Shown here piece after piece: positions 17,455 through 26,660 of a stretch of 64,000 bases of DNA. The notes under the pieces were generated by a model. The model was given only the letters and a program-made list of their open reading frames with translations, had not been told where the DNA came from and did no database searches. Numbering within the stretch: position 1 is the stretch's first letter; the number at the start of each line of letters is the position of its first letter. Both the position numbers and the translations under genes were made by a program. Where the stretch lies: NCBI GenBank assembly GCA_946614435.1, contig CAMOGW010000007.1, positions 1 through 64,000 of the forward strand, in the 5' to 3' direction. This DNA comes from an uncultured Prevotella sp. GTDB taxonomy: Bacteria; Bacteroidota; Bacteroidia; Bacteroidales; Bacteroidaceae.

Positions 17455-19479
17455 TTATTTCAGTTCCAGCTCTTGCTGAAGACGAATGATTTCGTCGCGA
17501 TACTGTGCTGCCTGCAGGAAGTCCATTTGTCGGGCGGCCTCCTTCATCTTTCGGGTCGTCTCGGCAATCAGTTTCTCCATCTGCGGACGGGTCATGTGCT
17601 CTATGATGGGGTCGGCGGCCATCGTCGCTGCGGCAGCCTGCTTGTCGCCCGAAGCACGCTTCAGCTCCTTGATGTCTGGACGGTCGTCGCGGCTCAGCGA
17701 GTGGTGCAGCGTCTTGACAATCTGCGTGGGCGTGATGCCGTGTTCCTCGTTGTAGCGCAGCTGTTTGGCGCGTCGGCGGTTGGTCTCGTCGATGGTGAGC
17801 TGCATGGAGGCGGTGATTGTGTCGGCATACATGATGACTCGTCCGTTGACGTTTCGTGCGGCACGTCCGGCTGTTTGCGTCAAGCTGCGATGCGAACGGA
17901 GGAATCCCTCTTTGTCGGCATCGAGGATGGCAACGAGCGACACTTCGGGCAAATCGAGTCCTTCGCGCAAGAGGTTGACTCCCACCAGCACGTCATATAC
18001 TCCATTGCGCAGGTCCTCGAGAATCTTCACGCGGTCCAGTGTGGCTACGTCGCTATGGATATAAGCCGTCTGTACTCCGTGATTCAGCAGAAACTCGGAC
18101 AGCTCCTCAGCCATTCGCTTGGTGAGCGTAGTCACGAGCACCCGTTCGTGGCGCTCAATCCTCACGTTGATCTCTTCCAGCAGGTCGTCAATCTGATGTT
18201 CAGAAGGCCGCACCTCGATTTCAGGGTCCAGGAGCCCCGTAGGGCGAATCACCTGTTCTACGACAACACCCTCAGCTTCGGCTAACTCGAAGTCGGCAGG
18301 AGTGGCTGAGACGTAGATGACCTGATTGACTTCCTTCTGGAACTCTTCAAATGTAAGAGGGCGGTTGTCGAAGGCTGCAGGCAGGCGGAATCCGTATTCT
18401 ACGAGATTCGTCTTGCGGGCGCGGTCGCCTCCGTACATGGCGTTGATTTGCGGCACTGAAACGTGGCTTTCGTCAATCACAAGCAGATAGTCGTCGGGGA
18501 AAAAGTCGAGCAGGCAGTAAGGGCGTTCGCCAGCTTGTCGCCCGTCGAAATAGCGCGAATAGTTCTCTATGCCTGAGCAGTGCCCCAGCTCCTTGATCAT
18601 CTCCATGTCATATTCAACGCGCTCCTTGATGCGCTGCGCCTTGATGGGGTCGCCCGCTTCAGTAAAGAACTCAACCTGCTTGGTCAAATCGTCCTGAATG
18701 TCGTGGATGGCGCGGTTGGTCTGCTCTTGGGTGGTCATGAAGAGGTTGGCCGGATACAGCTTGTACTCCGTGAAGCGAGCCATGCGCTGCATCGTGACGG
18801 GGTCGAGCTCCTCAATCGCGTCAATCTCCTCGTCCCAGAAAGTGATGCGAAGCACCACATTATTATAGGCCATATAGATGTCAACGGTGTCGCCTTTCAC
18901 ACGGAAATTGCCTCTCTCCAGTGCGATGTCGTTGCGGGTGTAGAGCGCCTGCACCAGACGGCGCAAGAGCGCGTTGCGACTGAGCGTCTGCCCTTGGTGA
19001 AGCTCTATGATGTTCTGCTCTAACGCAACAGGCGAACCCATACCGTAAATGCACGAAACAGAAGATACAACGACAACGTCCTTACGTCCTGACAGTAAGG
19101 AAGATACGGCACTGAGCCTTAGTCGGTCAATCTCTTCGTTGATGGCTAAGTCTTTCTCAATGTAAGTGTCGGTGTGGGGAAGGTAGGCTTCGGGTTGATA
19201 ATAGTCGTAGTAGCTTACGTAATACTCTACGGCGTTCTTCGGGAAAAATCCCTTCATTTCCTCGTAGAGCTGAGCAGCCAGAGTTTTGTTGTGGGAGAGA
19301 ATGAGGGTGGGGCGCTGATAGTTCTGGATGACGTTTGCAATCGTAAAAGTCTTGCCCGAACCCGTCACACCCAGCAACACCTGTGAGCGATCGCCTCGAA
19401 CAAGACCGTCGGTTAGTTGTCGGATGGCTTCCGGCTGGTCGCCAGTAGGCTGGTATTTAGAGGTAAGTTCGAAATCCAT
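17455..19479 (-). CDS. uvrB: Excinuclease ABC subunit B
   Basis: Damage-verification helicase-like subunit of nucleotide excision repair. Walker A is GVTGSGKT at 37-44; the beta-hairpin region follows (YVSYYDYYQPEAYLP). Helicase motifs include DESHVSVPQ, ILDADKEGFLRS and QTAGRAARN. The C-terminal UVR domain that binds UvrC is present (EKLIAETTRKMKEAARQMDF). Full length at 674 residues. It is monocistronic, divergent from bamD and followed by the palindrome-bearing intergenic region. Confidence 0.98.
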   Translation of the reverse strand: MDFELTSKYQPTGDQPEAIRQLTDGLVRGDRSQVLLGVTGSGKTFTIANVIQNYQRPTLILSHNKTLAAQLYEEMKGFFPKNAVEYYVSYYDYYQPEAYLPHTDTYIEKDLAINEEIDRLRLSAVSSLLSGRKDVVVVSSVSCIYGMGSPVALEQNIIELHQGQTLSRNALLRRLVQALYTRNDIALERGNFRVKGDTVDIYMAYNNVVLRITFWDEEIDAIEELDPVTMQRMARFTEYKLYPANLFMTTQEQTNRAIHDIQDDLTKQVEFFTEAGDPIKAQRIKERVEYDMEMIKELGHCSGIENYSRYFDGRQAGERPYCLLDFFPDDYLLVIDESHVSVPQINAMYGGDRARKTNLVEYGFRLPAAFDNRPLTFEEFQKEVNQVIYVSATPADFELAEAEGVVVEQVIRPTGLLDPEIEVRPSEHQIDDLLEEINVRIERHERVLVTTLTKRMAEELSEFLLNHGVQTAYIHSDVATLDRVKILEDLRNGVYDVLVGVNLLREGLDLPEVSLVAILDADKEGFLRSHRSLTQTAGRAARNVNGRVIMYADTITASMQLTIDETNRRRAKQLRYNEEHGITPTQIVKTLHHSLSRDDRPDIKELKRASGDKQAAAATMAADPIIEHMTRPQMEKLIAETTRKMKEAARQMDFLQAAQYRDEIIRLQQELELK

Positions 19480-19540
19480 AAAATAGAAGACTGTTGTGGA
19501 ATATGATGAAAATACACTTATTTAACCGCGAAAGTGTGTG

Positions 19541-19548
19541 CAAAATTA
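19541..19548 (-). promoter_or_regulatory. Candidate -7 element for uvrB
   Basis: Reads TAATTTTG on the minus strand, 61 bases before the ATG. The -33 region is not convincing. No obvious LexA-like box is seen nearby. Confidence 0.5.
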
Positions 19549-19600
19549 TAACATATTCTGTGAAATCTATGTAATCAGCGGTTAAAAAAACTATAAACGC

Positions 19601-19631
19601 TTTGTTTTTCAGCCGAAAATGACTAATTTTG
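19601..19631 (+). promoter_or_regulatory. Promoter of the bamD run
   Basis: TTTG (19601-19604), 19-nt spacer, TAATTTTG (19624-19631): a full match to the Bacteroidetes consensus. The bamD ATG is 23 bases downstream, so the leader is short. Confidence 0.8.
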
Positions 19632-19654
19632 CAGGCCAAATTAATTTGAATTGA

Positions 19655-20482
19655 ATGAAAAGGAATCTTTTTGTCATAGTCGTCGCGGCAGTTCTGGCTT
19701 CAGGATGTGCCAATGAGCTGAACAAGGTCTATAAGTCGAATGACTATGACTATCGCTACGAATATGCCAAGCAGTGCTTTGCGATGGGCAAATATAGCAA
19801 TGCCGAGAGCCTGTTGCTGGACCTCATCTCACTAAAGAAAGGTACCGATGAGGCGCAAGAGTCGCTCTACATGCTGGCTATGTCGCAATACATGAACAAG
19901 GACTATGAGTCGGCTTCGGAGACGTTTCAGAAGTTCTTCACAACCTATCCCCGGTCCGTCTATGCAGAGAATGCCGCCTACTATGTAGGCCGTTCGCTCT
20001 ATATGGGCTCGCCGGAGCCTCGCCTTGACCAGACACCTACGCTTGGCGCCATCAGCGCATTCCAGCGCTTCATGGACAACTACCCGGATTCGCCCCATCG
20101 CGAGGCTGCTCAGAAGAGCCTCTTCGAGCTACAGGACAAGCTGGTGATGAAGGAACTGCTCTCAGCCAAGCTGTACTACAATCTGGGAGGCTACTTTGGT
20201 AACGTCAATTCCAATACGGAGAGTAACTATATCTCATGCATCGTGACCGCTGAAAATGCGCTGAAGCTCTTCCCTTACTCCCAGTGGCGCGAGGACTTCT
20301 CTATGCTCATTGTGCGGAGCAAGTATCAGTTGGCCCTCAACTCCTCAAGGGACAAGCAGATAGAGCGCTATCGTGAGGCAGAGGACGAGTGCTACGGGTT
20401 CCTGAATGAATATCCGGACTCGCCCAATCGCGCTCAAGCCGAAAAACTGCTGGCGAAGTGCAAGAAGATAACCAAAGACTAA
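19655..20482 (+). CDS. bamD: Outer membrane assembly lipoprotein BamD
   Basis: Essential lipoprotein partner of BamA in beta-barrel insertion. N-terminal lipoprotein signal with lipobox ASGC (Cys18), then TPR units through the rest (AKQCFAMGKYSNAESLLLDL, ALFTYP-like FQKFFTTYPRSVYAENAAY, DNYPDSPHREAAQKSL, NEYPDSPNRAQAEKLLAKC). At 275 residues it matches the family. It heads a long same-strand run; bamD followed by the omega subunit and a DUF4293 gene is a common Bacteroidetes order. A heptamer tandem array begins five bases after the stop. Confidence 0.95.
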   Translation: MKRNLFVIVVAAVLASGCANELNKVYKSNDYDYRYEYAKQCFAMGKYSNAESLLLDLISLKKGTDEAQESLYMLAMSQYMNKDYESASETFQKFFTTYPRSVYAENAAYYVGRSLYMGSPEPRLDQTPTLGAISAFQRFMDNYPDSPHREAAQKSLFELQDKLVMKELLSAKLYYNLGGYFGNVNSNTESNYISCIVTAENALKLFPYSQWREDFSMLIVRSKYQLALNSSRDKQIERYREAEDECYGFLNEYPDSPNRAQAEKLLAKCKKITKD

Positions 20483-20487
20483 AGGAC

Positions 20488-20550
20488 GTTGAACGTTGAA
20501 CATTGAACGTTGAACATTGAACGTTGAACATTGAACGTTGAACATTGAAC
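20488..20550 (+). repeat. Nine tandem heptamers, GTTGAAC/ATTGAAC
   Basis: Nine perfect 7-bp units in the order G,G,A,G,A,G,A,G,A for the first base, so most of the array has a 14-bp period. It fills the bamD-rpoZ gap. Because 7 units of bases read in all frames without stops, it creates spurious FNVQ-rich ORFs on the minus strand. Confidence 0.95.
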
Positions 20551-20594
20551 GAGGGACATTATAATTTTCGAAAATTAAAAATAAAATTTCAAAC

Positions 20595-20933
20595 ATGGAT
20601 TACAAGAAATCAAAAGCTCCTGTCAACACCGTAACACACAACCTCATGGATCTCTGTGACGAGACGGGTAACATCTATGAGAGTGTGGCTATCATTGCCA
20701 AGCGCGCTAACCAGATCTCGGTGCAAATCAAGGAAGACCTGTCGAAGAAACTGGCTGAGTTCGCCTCTTACAACGACTCACTGGAGGAAGTGTTCGAAAA
20801 CCGCGAGCAGATTGAAATCTCGCGCTACTACGAGAAGTTGCCGAAGCCCACGCTGTTGGCCACTCAGGAGTTTATTGAGGGAAAGGTCTATTACCGTGAT
20901 CCCACCCGTGATGCCCAGCCTGCTGAGGCATAA
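20595..20933 (+). CDS. rpoZ: RNA polymerase omega/Rpb6-like subunit
   Basis: A 112-residue protein of the Rpb6/omega family as found in Bacteroidetes, which assists assembly of the beta' subunit. The conserved helix is NIYESVAIIAKRANQISVQIKEDL, followed by an acidic linker and a Bacteroidetes-specific tail (KPTLLATQEFIEGKVYYRDP). Position between bamD and a DUF4293 gene supports the call. It is 44 bases from the heptamer array; whether it is cotranscribed with bamD through that array is uncertain. Confidence 0.9.
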   Translation: MDYKKSKAPVNTVTHNLMDLCDETGNIYESVAIIAKRANQISVQIKEDLSKKLAEFASYNDSLEEVFENREQIEISRYYEKLPKPTLLATQEFIEGKVYYRDPTRDAQPAEA

Positions 20934-20968
20934 TAGTTCTGAACCATTTTTTACACGTGTAATTCAAC

Positions 20969-21415
20969 ATGATACAACGCAAACAAACGTTGTTCTTGCT
21001 GGCAGCGTTCATCCTTACTGTTGTGTGCATGTGCATGCAGGTGGCTACGCTCTATGGCAACGAAGGCATTGTCTTTGCCAAGGTGTATAACCTCTGGCTG
21101 AGCGACGGACAGGGACATCACACGTTCCGCTCGGCTCCGCTTTTCGCCTGTCTGGTACTGTCGGCATTGTTGTCGCTGGTCACCATCTTCATGTATATGA
21201 AGCGCAAGCTGCAAGCGACGATGTGCTTGATCAACATGGCGCTGCTGGTCGTTTGGTTCCTCTTGCTGGCCGTGTTGCCTCAGCGCATAGGCGGCTCGAT
21301 GGTGCTGGAGTGGACGGTAGTCCTGCCTGCTGTCAGCATCCTGCTGCAGTTTATGGCGCGACGTGGCATCCTGGCCGACGAGAAGCTGGTGCGTTCGCTT
21401 GACCGCATCAGATGA
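20969..21415 (+). CDS. DUF4293 family membrane protein
   Basis: 148 residues with four predicted transmembrane helices (about 8-28, 52-72, 82-102, 112-132) and a basic C-terminus. The N-terminal MIQRKQTLFLLAAFIL is characteristic of the DUF4293 family, which is restricted to Bacteroidetes and has no known function. It follows rpoZ after 35 bases. Inner membrane location is inferred from hydrophobicity. Confidence 0.82.
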   Translation: MIQRKQTLFLLAAFILTVVCMCMQVATLYGNEGIVFAKVYNLWLSDGQGHHTFRSAPLFACLVLSALLSLVTIFMYMKRKLQATMCLINMALLVVWFLLLAVLPQRIGGSMVLEWTVVLPAVSILLQFMARRGILADEKLVRSLDRIR

Positions 21416-21463
21416 TACGCGCAAGCCTTTCTACAAAGTAATTGGTAACCCTCCTTGAAAGTT

Positions 21464-22069
21464 ATGGAAGTAAAATCAGCCGAATTCGTGATTTCTGCCC
21501 CGATGGTCTCGCTGTGTCCCAAAGACACCAAGCCGGAGTTTGCCTTTATCGGGCGCTCAAACGTAGGCAAGTCGAGTCTCATCAACATGCTGGCTAAAAA
21601 CAGAAAGCTGGCTAAGACCTCGGCTACACCGGGCAAGACACTCCTGATCAACCATTTTATAATAAATAAGGAGTGGTACTTGGTCGATTTGCCTGGCTAT
21701 GGCTATGCCAAGCGTTCGAAGAAGGAGGTGGCAAAGCTGGATCAGATGATACGCGGCTACATTCTGGGACGCGAACAACTGGTGAACGTCTTCGTGCTCG
21801 TTGACATAAGACTGGAGCCGCAGCCCATCGACTTGGAATTCATCAACTGGCTTGGAGTGTCGAGCATACCATTCTCCATCGTCTTTACTAAAGCCGACAA
21901 ACTGACGGCTGCCAAGGTTCGTGCCAATGTAGCCGCCTATGAGCAGAAGATGCTGGAGACGTGGGAGGAGATGCCGCCTTATTTCGTCACATCGTCAGAG
22001 AAAGGTGCAGGCCGCGATGAGGTGCTCGGCTATATTGAGCAGATTAACAAAGAACTCAAAAATTCATAA
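21464..22069 (+). CDS. engB: Ribosome biogenesis GTPase YihA/YsxC (EngB)
   Basis: GTPase for late large-subunit maturation. G1 [10 protein letters not shown]3 [15 protein letters not shown]4 TKAD and a switch region TPGKT are all visible. The ATG at 21464 gives 201 residues; a TTG nine bases upstream is less likely. It lies 48 bases after the DUF4293 gene and 12 bases before uup, so it is in the same transcription unit. Confidence 0.96.
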   Translation: MEVKSAEFVISAPMVSLCPKDTKPEFAFIGRSNVGKSSLINMLAKNRKLAKTSATPGKTLLINHFIINKEWYLVDLPGYGYAKRSKKEVAKLDQMIRGYILGREQLVNVFVLVDIRLEPQPIDLEFINWLGVSSIPFSIVFTKADKLTAAKVRANVAAYEQKMLETWEEMPPYFVTSSEKGAGRDEVLGYIEQINKELKNS

Positions 22070-22081
22070 CGCTTGAAGTAG

Positions 22082-23908
22082 ATGCCCAAGGAAATACCTT
22101 ATCTTGACGTACAGAATCTGACCAAAACATTTGGTTCTCTTGTGCTTTTCGAGAACATCAGCTTTTCTATTGCAGAGGGACAAAAGGTGGGGCTTATCGC
22201 CAAGAATGGTACGGGCAAATCGACCTTGCTCTCTTTGCTGGCGGGCAAGGACGGCTATGACAGTGGCTCCATCATTTTCAAGCGCGACTTGAAGGTGGGC
22301 ATCTTAGAGCAGTCGCCTAAGTTTGACCCAAAGGAGAGTGTGCTCGATGCCTGTTTCAATCATGAGGGGAATCCTGAAAAGGTGCTTCGGGCAAAGCAGA
22401 TTCTCACGCAGCTCAAGATACGTGACTTGCAACAGCCTATGGGGCAGTTGTCAGGTGGACAGCAGAAGCGCGTGGCACTGGCCAATGTGCTAATCTTGGA
22501 ACCCGACTTGCTCATTCTGGACGAGCCTACCAACCATCTTGACCTTGAGATGATTGAATGGCTGGAAGGCTTCCTGAACCGTGGACGTAAAACGCTTCTC
22601 ATGGTTACACACGACCGCTATTTCCTGGATCGGGTGTGTTCAGTCATTCTCGAGATTGACGATCGTACTATCTACACCTATCGTGGCAACTACTCCTATT
22701 ATCTGGAGAAACGGCAGGAGCGCATTGACAATCGCCGTGCCGAAATAGCACGTGCGAACAACCTCTACCGTACAGAGCTCGAATGGATGCGACGCATGCC
22801 ACAGGCACGAGGACATAAGGCCAAGTACCGTGAAGACGCCTTCTACGAGTTGGAACGTGTGGCAAAGGCCCGTATAGAGGAGCGCCAGATGAGGCTCAAG
22901 GCATCAAATGTGTATATAGGAAGCAAAATCTTTGAATGTCAGTATGTCTCGAAAGCCTTTGCGCAGGCATCATCGTCTGACGACTTGATCATTCTCAAGG
23001 ATTTCTATTATAATTTCTCCCGGTTTGAGAAGTTGGGCATCGTGGGCAACAACGGTACTGGTAAATCGACCTTCATCAAGATGCTATTGGGCGAGATGGA
23101 GCCAGATGCCGGTAGAATCATCATTGGCGAGACGGTGCGTTTCGGCTATTTCTCACAAGAGGGACTGCAGTTTGACGAACAGCAAAAGGTGATTGACGTG
23201 GTGCGCGATATTGCCGAGTATGTTGACCTCGGCTCGGGCCGTCACCTCTCGGCCAGTCAGTTCCTACAGCACTTCCTCTTTACTCCCGAACAACAACATA
23301 ATTATGTGTATAAGCTGTCGGGGGGCGAGCGCCGTAAACTCTATCTCTGCACCGTGCTCATGCGCAATCCGAACTTTTTGGTGCTCGACGAGCCTACCAA
23401 TGACCTTGACATCGTGACGCTTCAGATCCTGGAAGAATACTTGCAGGACTTCCCCGGATGTGTCATCGTGGTGTCACACGATCGCTACTTCATGGACAAG
23501 GTGGTTGACCATTTGCTGGTGTTTAAGGGACAGGGAAAAATACAGGACTTCCCCGGTAATTACACACAGTACAGGGACTTCGAAGCAATGAACTCCAACG
23601 GCGATACGCCTGGTCTGGGGAAAAATGCCGTGAACGAAGAGAAAGAGAACAGTGACTCTTCTCGCGGGCAGAAACAGACATCCGATGCCGCTAAAAGAAA
23701 ACTTACGTTTAAAGAAAAACGTGAGTATGAACAGTTGGAGAAAGACATCGCGGTGTTGGAAGCAGAGAAGAAACAGATAGAGGAGGCACTCTGTGGAGGA
23801 ACGACTTCAGTAGATGAGATCACACAGATGAGCAAGCGACTTCCGTTGCTCAACGAAGAATTAGACGAAAAGTCGATGCGCTGGCTGGAACTATCAGAGT
23901 ATGCGTGA
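22082..23908 (+). CDS. uup: ABC-F ATPase Uup-like
   Basis: 608 residues, two NBDs plus a C-terminal coiled coil. NBD1: Walker A AKNGTGKS, signature LSGGQQKR, Walker B LLILDEPTNHLD. NBD2: Walker A GNNGTGKS, signature LSGGERRK, Walker [13 protein letters not shown]. Both composite sites are therefore intact, unlike the paralogue at 15467. The C-terminal coiled coil (about 540-605, KREYEQLEKDIAVLEAEKKQ) resembles the DNA-binding tail of Uup. In E. coli Uup affects transposon excision and ribosome function. It lies 12 bases after engB. Confidence 0.93.
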   Translation: MPKEIPYLDVQNLTKTFGSLVLFENISFSIAEGQKVGLIAKNGTGKSTLLSLLAGKDGYDSGSIIFKRDLKVGILEQSPKFDPKESVLDACFNHEGNPEKVLRAKQILTQLKIRDLQQPMGQLSGGQQKRVALANVLILEPDLLILDEPTNHLDLEMIEWLEGFLNRGRKTLLMVTHDRYFLDRVCSVILEIDDRTIYTYRGNYSYYLEKRQERIDNRRAEIARANNLYRTELEWMRRMPQARGHKAKYREDAFYELERVAKARIEERQMRLKASNVYIGSKIFECQYVSKAFAQASSSDDLIILKDFYYNFSRFEKLGIVGNNGTGKSTFIKMLLGEMEPDAGRIIIGETVRFGYFSQEGLQFDEQQKVIDVVRDIAEYVDLGSGRHLSASQFLQHFLFTPEQQHNYVYKLSGGERRKLYLCTVLMRNPNFLVLDEPTNDLDIVTLQILEEYLQDFPGCVIVVSHDRYFMDKVVDHLLVFKGQGKIQDFPGNYTQYRDFEAMNSNGDTPGLGKNAVNEEKENSDSSRGQKQTSDAAKRKLTFKEKREYEQLEKDIAVLEAEKKQIEEALCGGTTSVDEITQMSKRLPLLNEELDEKSMRWLELSEYA

Positions 23909-23960
23909 TGGCGGTTGACGTCCTAAATAGAATAACCTTAGAAGAAAAAGCAAATTCCAC

Positions 23961-24575
23961 ATGGCTCAGCAATATCCTTCCCGTTTATTGGAACGCTCTG
24001 TTCAGGAGTTCTCAAAACTCCCGGGCATAGGGCGGAAGACAGCTTTGCGGCTGGTGCTTCATCTGTTGCGCCAGTCAACGGAGGATGTGGAACACTTCAC
24101 CGAGGCGCTGACTACGATGAAGCACGAAGTGAAGTTCTGTAAGGTGTGTCATAACATCAGTGACGAGGACGTGTGTCCTATATGTCGTGATCCCCGGCGT
24201 GACGAGACCGTGGTCTGTGTGGTCGAGAACATTCAGGACGTGATGGCTATAGAGAATACACAGCAGTTTCATGGACTCTATCATGTGTTGGGGGGCATCA
24301 TCTCGCCTATGGACGGTATAGGTCCTGCTGATCTGGAGATTGAATCGCTCGTGAAGCGAGTGGGAGAGGGCGACGTGAAAGAAGTCATACTGGCGCTGAA
24401 CCCCACGATGGAGGGCGATACCACCAATTTCTATATATTCAGGAAACTGGCACCCTTTAACGTGAAGGTGAGCGTGATTGCACGCGGCATCAGCGTAGGC
24501 AATGAGTTGGAATATACCGATGAAGTCACGCTGGGGCGCTCTATCCTGAACAGAACGCCATTTGACGGGAAATAA
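23961..24575 (+). CDS. recR: Recombination protein RecR
   Basis: Works with RecF and RecO to load RecA. A helix-hairpin-helix near the N-terminus ([20 protein letters not shown]), a four-cysteine zinc motif ([16 protein letters not shown]), a Toprim domain ([24 protein letters not shown]), and the C-terminal [17 protein letters not shown]. 204 residues is full length. Follows uup after 52 bases and precedes a small membrane protein gene by 19 bases. Confidence 0.97.
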   Translation: MAQQYPSRLLERSVQEFSKLPGIGRKTALRLVLHLLRQSTEDVEHFTEALTTMKHEVKFCKVCHNISDEDVCPICRDPRRDETVVCVVENIQDVMAIENTQQFHGLYHVLGGIISPMDGIGPADLEIESLVKRVGEGDVKEVILALNPTMEGDTTNFYIFRKLAPFNVKVSVIARGISVGNELEYTDEVTLGRSILNRTPFDGK

Positions 24576-24594
24576 AGAAAAGGAGTGATACGAT

Positions 24595-25023
24595 ATGAAT
24601 GAAATTGTAAAGACGTTAAAGATTATCTATTGGTTGATGGTTACCATGACACTTGCTATGGCTTTAGTGTTTGAATATATTGTTGAAGACACTGTAGGCA
24701 TGGAAGCAGATCCTACCTTTGAATATGTCTGGCAATCGATAGCCGTCCTGATTTCATTGGGCGGATTGGTCTTGGCCTTACGCTTATTCAAAATCAAGGC
24801 AGTGGAGCAGCAAATTAAGGAAAAGCCCTTGACACACTATATGACAATGAGCAAAGTGCGATTTGCACTGATAGAAGGTATCACATTGTTTAATCTCGTT
24901 GGCTATTTCCTGTTCATCAATCCATCGTTCGTGTGGTTGGCCTTGATTACAGGCATGGGCTTCTTCTTCATCTACCCGTCGAAGGAACGCCTCATTAACG
25001 AAACTGGTTACATGGAAAAATGA
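24595..25023 (+). CDS. Four-helix membrane protein, function unknown
   Basis: 142 residues with four hydrophobic segments (about 10-30, 45-65, 90-110, 112-130) and no recognisable domain. It is 19 bases after recR and its TGA overlaps the glycosyltransferase ATG by four bases (ATGA), so the two are translationally coupled. The coupling suggests a joint membrane or envelope role, but that is inference only. Confidence 0.75.
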   Translation: MNEIVKTLKIIYWLMVTMTLAMALVFEYIVEDTVGMEADPTFEYVWQSIAVLISLGGLVLALRLFKIKAVEQQIKEKPLTHYMTMSKVRFALIEGITLFNLVGYFLFINPSFVWLALITGMGFFFIYPSKERLINETGYMEK

Positions 25024-26147
25024 AACTGAGCGTCATCATAGTAAACTATAATGTGCGCTACTACATAGAACAGTGCATCAATAGTGTCGAGCGAGCCACA
25101 AAGGACATCGAGACTGAGATATTCGTTGTTGATAATCACTCAACAGATGGCTCTGTGCCATATCTTCGTCGTCGGTTTGGCAAGCGTATTGAACTCATTG
25201 AGAGTAATCATAATTTAGGCTTCGCACGAGCCAATAATAAGGCCATACGTGAATCAACAGGCGAGTATGTGCTGTTGCTGAATCCTGATACCTTCGTCGG
25301 CGAAGATGCCATAAGACAGGTCGTTGACTTTCTGGATGCTCATCCGAAGGCTGGTGGCGTAGGCGTGAAGATGCACAATGCTGACGGCACATTGGCACGA
25401 GAGTCACGACGCGGAATACCTACGCCCTTCGTCTCCATGCTGAAGATGTTCGGATTTTCCAAGCGTTACTACATGAGCTATCTGTCATGGGACGAACCGG
25501 GACGGATAGAAGTGATTAGCGGCGCTTTCTGCATGGTGCGCCGTAAGGTGCTCGACGAGGTAGGACTGTTAGATAAGGACTTCTTCATGTATGGTGAGGA
25601 TATCGACCTGTCCTATCGCATCTTGAAAGGCGGATATGAGAACTGGTTCGTGCCAGCCAATATCCTGCACTATAAAGGAGAATCGACTCAGAAATCGTCG
25701 TTCCGCTATGTTCACGTGTTCTATCAGGCTATGATCATCTTCTTCCGCAAGCACTATGGCCACTTGTCGCTTCTCTTTACCATCCCCATACAGGTTGCTA
25801 TCTATCTGCGGGCTTTTATTGCCTTGATAGGCATGCAAAACTCTAAAATGTGGCATTCCATAGGACTGGGATATGACAAGGACTTTGCCACACAGTTCTG
25901 TTTCATCGGTTCTGGCGCGATGCTCAATGAGTGTAAGAAGCTGGCCCGGCGAAAGGCGCTTGATGCAACTTTCTGCAAGAACATTGAGGAAATAGGGGCG
26001 TGCGATGTGCTGGTGTTCGAGGTTGATGACAAATACAACTATGAAGACGTGTTGGCCTATGCCCGCGAGCATGCAGGGACATTCGAGATAGGAACCTATA
26101 GCAGGAAGAACCACGTACTTATTACTCCTAAAGAAATCATTCAATGA
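25020..26147 (+). CDS. Family 2 glycosyltransferase with extra C-terminal domain
   Basis: GT-A fold inverting transferase. The N-terminus LSVIIVNYNVRYYIEQCINSV, VVDNHSTDGS, SNHNLGFARANNKAI and NPDTF are typical of the rhamnosyltransferase-like GT2 group; the catalytic region includes MYGEDIDLSYRI. One or two hydrophobic segments occur near 240-270. After about residue 285 there is an additional segment beginning FCFIGSGAMLNECKKL that looks like a small Rossmann-type unit and is not part of the GT2 core. The acceptor is unknown. Coupled by 4-bp overlaps to the genes on both sides. Confidence 0.88.
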   Translation: MKLSVIIVNYNVRYYIEQCINSVERATKDIETEIFVVDNHSTDGSVPYLRRRFGKRIELIESNHNLGFARANNKAIRESTGEYVLLLNPDTFVGEDAIRQVVDFLDAHPKAGGVGVKMHNADGTLARESRRGIPTPFVSMLKMFGFSKRYYMSYLSWDEPGRIEVISGAFCMVRRKVLDEVGLLDKDFFMYGEDIDLSYRILKGGYENWFVPANILHYKGESTQKSSFRYVHVFYQAMIIFFRKHYGHLSLLFTIPIQVAIYLRAFIALIGMQNSKMWHSIGLGYDKDFATQFCFIGSGAMLNECKKLARRKALDATFCKNIEEIGACDVLVFEVDDKYNYEDVLAYAREHAGTFEIGTYSRKNHVLITPKEIIQ

Positions 26148-26650
26148 AGCACGTGCGACTCAGGGCTATGGAGCCTGAAGACCTGGATATGCTCTATCGT
26201 ATAGAGAACGATTCACAGCTATGGGACGTTGGTGCTACAAACGTTCCTTATTCGCGTTATTTGCTTCACGAGTTTATATCAAACGCAACAGGCGATATAT
26301 ATACCGACCGACAGGTCCGCCTGATGATTGAAAACGAGGACGGGGCTGTTGTCGGCATTGCCGATGTCATGAACTTTGATCCTCGCCACCTGAGGGCCGA
26401 AGTGGGAATCGTGATAGAACGTGCCTGTCGCCGTCAGGGCTATGCCACTGATGCGATTCGTCAGATTATTGATTATTCCCGGACGGTATTGCACCTTCAT
26501 CAGTTGTTCGCTTTCGTTGGCTGCGACAATCCTGCCTCTGTAGAGCTGTTCAGCAAAGTCGGCTTCACTCGTGAGGCGGAACTGAAGGATTGGCTCTACG
26601 ATGGAAAAGACTATCATGCAGCCGTCATCATGCAATATCTTCTAAACTAA
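26144..26650 (+). CDS. GNAT N-acetyltransferase, RimJ/RimL type
   Basis: 168-residue acyltransferase using acetyl-CoA. The N-terminal VRLRAMEPEDLDMLYRIEND, the acetyl-CoA loop near IERACRRQGYATDAIRQI, and the terminal FVGCDNPASVELFSKVGF are standard for the RimJ/RimL/SpeG-like group. Substrate unknown; a protein N-terminus, polyamine or sugar amine are all possible. ATGA overlap with the glycosyltransferase upstream and a 10-base gap to the helicase downstream. Confidence 0.9.
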   Translation: MKHVRLRAMEPEDLDMLYRIENDSQLWDVGATNVPYSRYLLHEFISNATGDIYTDRQVRLMIENEDGAVVGIADVMNFDPRHLRAEVGIVIERACRRQGYATDAIRQIIDYSRTVLHLHQLFAFVGCDNPASVELFSKVGFTREAELKDWLYDGKDYHAAVIMQYLLN

Positions 26651-26660
26651 AGCTTACACT

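Noticed and set aside
17413..18285. 290-residue open frame antisense to uvrB
   Set aside because: It lies wholly over the well-supported uvrB 3' half, has no recognisable domain and is His/Val/Leu-rich in the way typical of antisense shadows of GC-biased codons.
20345..20596. Minus-strand ORFs with FNVQ repeats near bamD
   Set aside because: They arise because the heptamer array reads open in every frame; similar FNVQ peptides are a known sort of annotation artefact.
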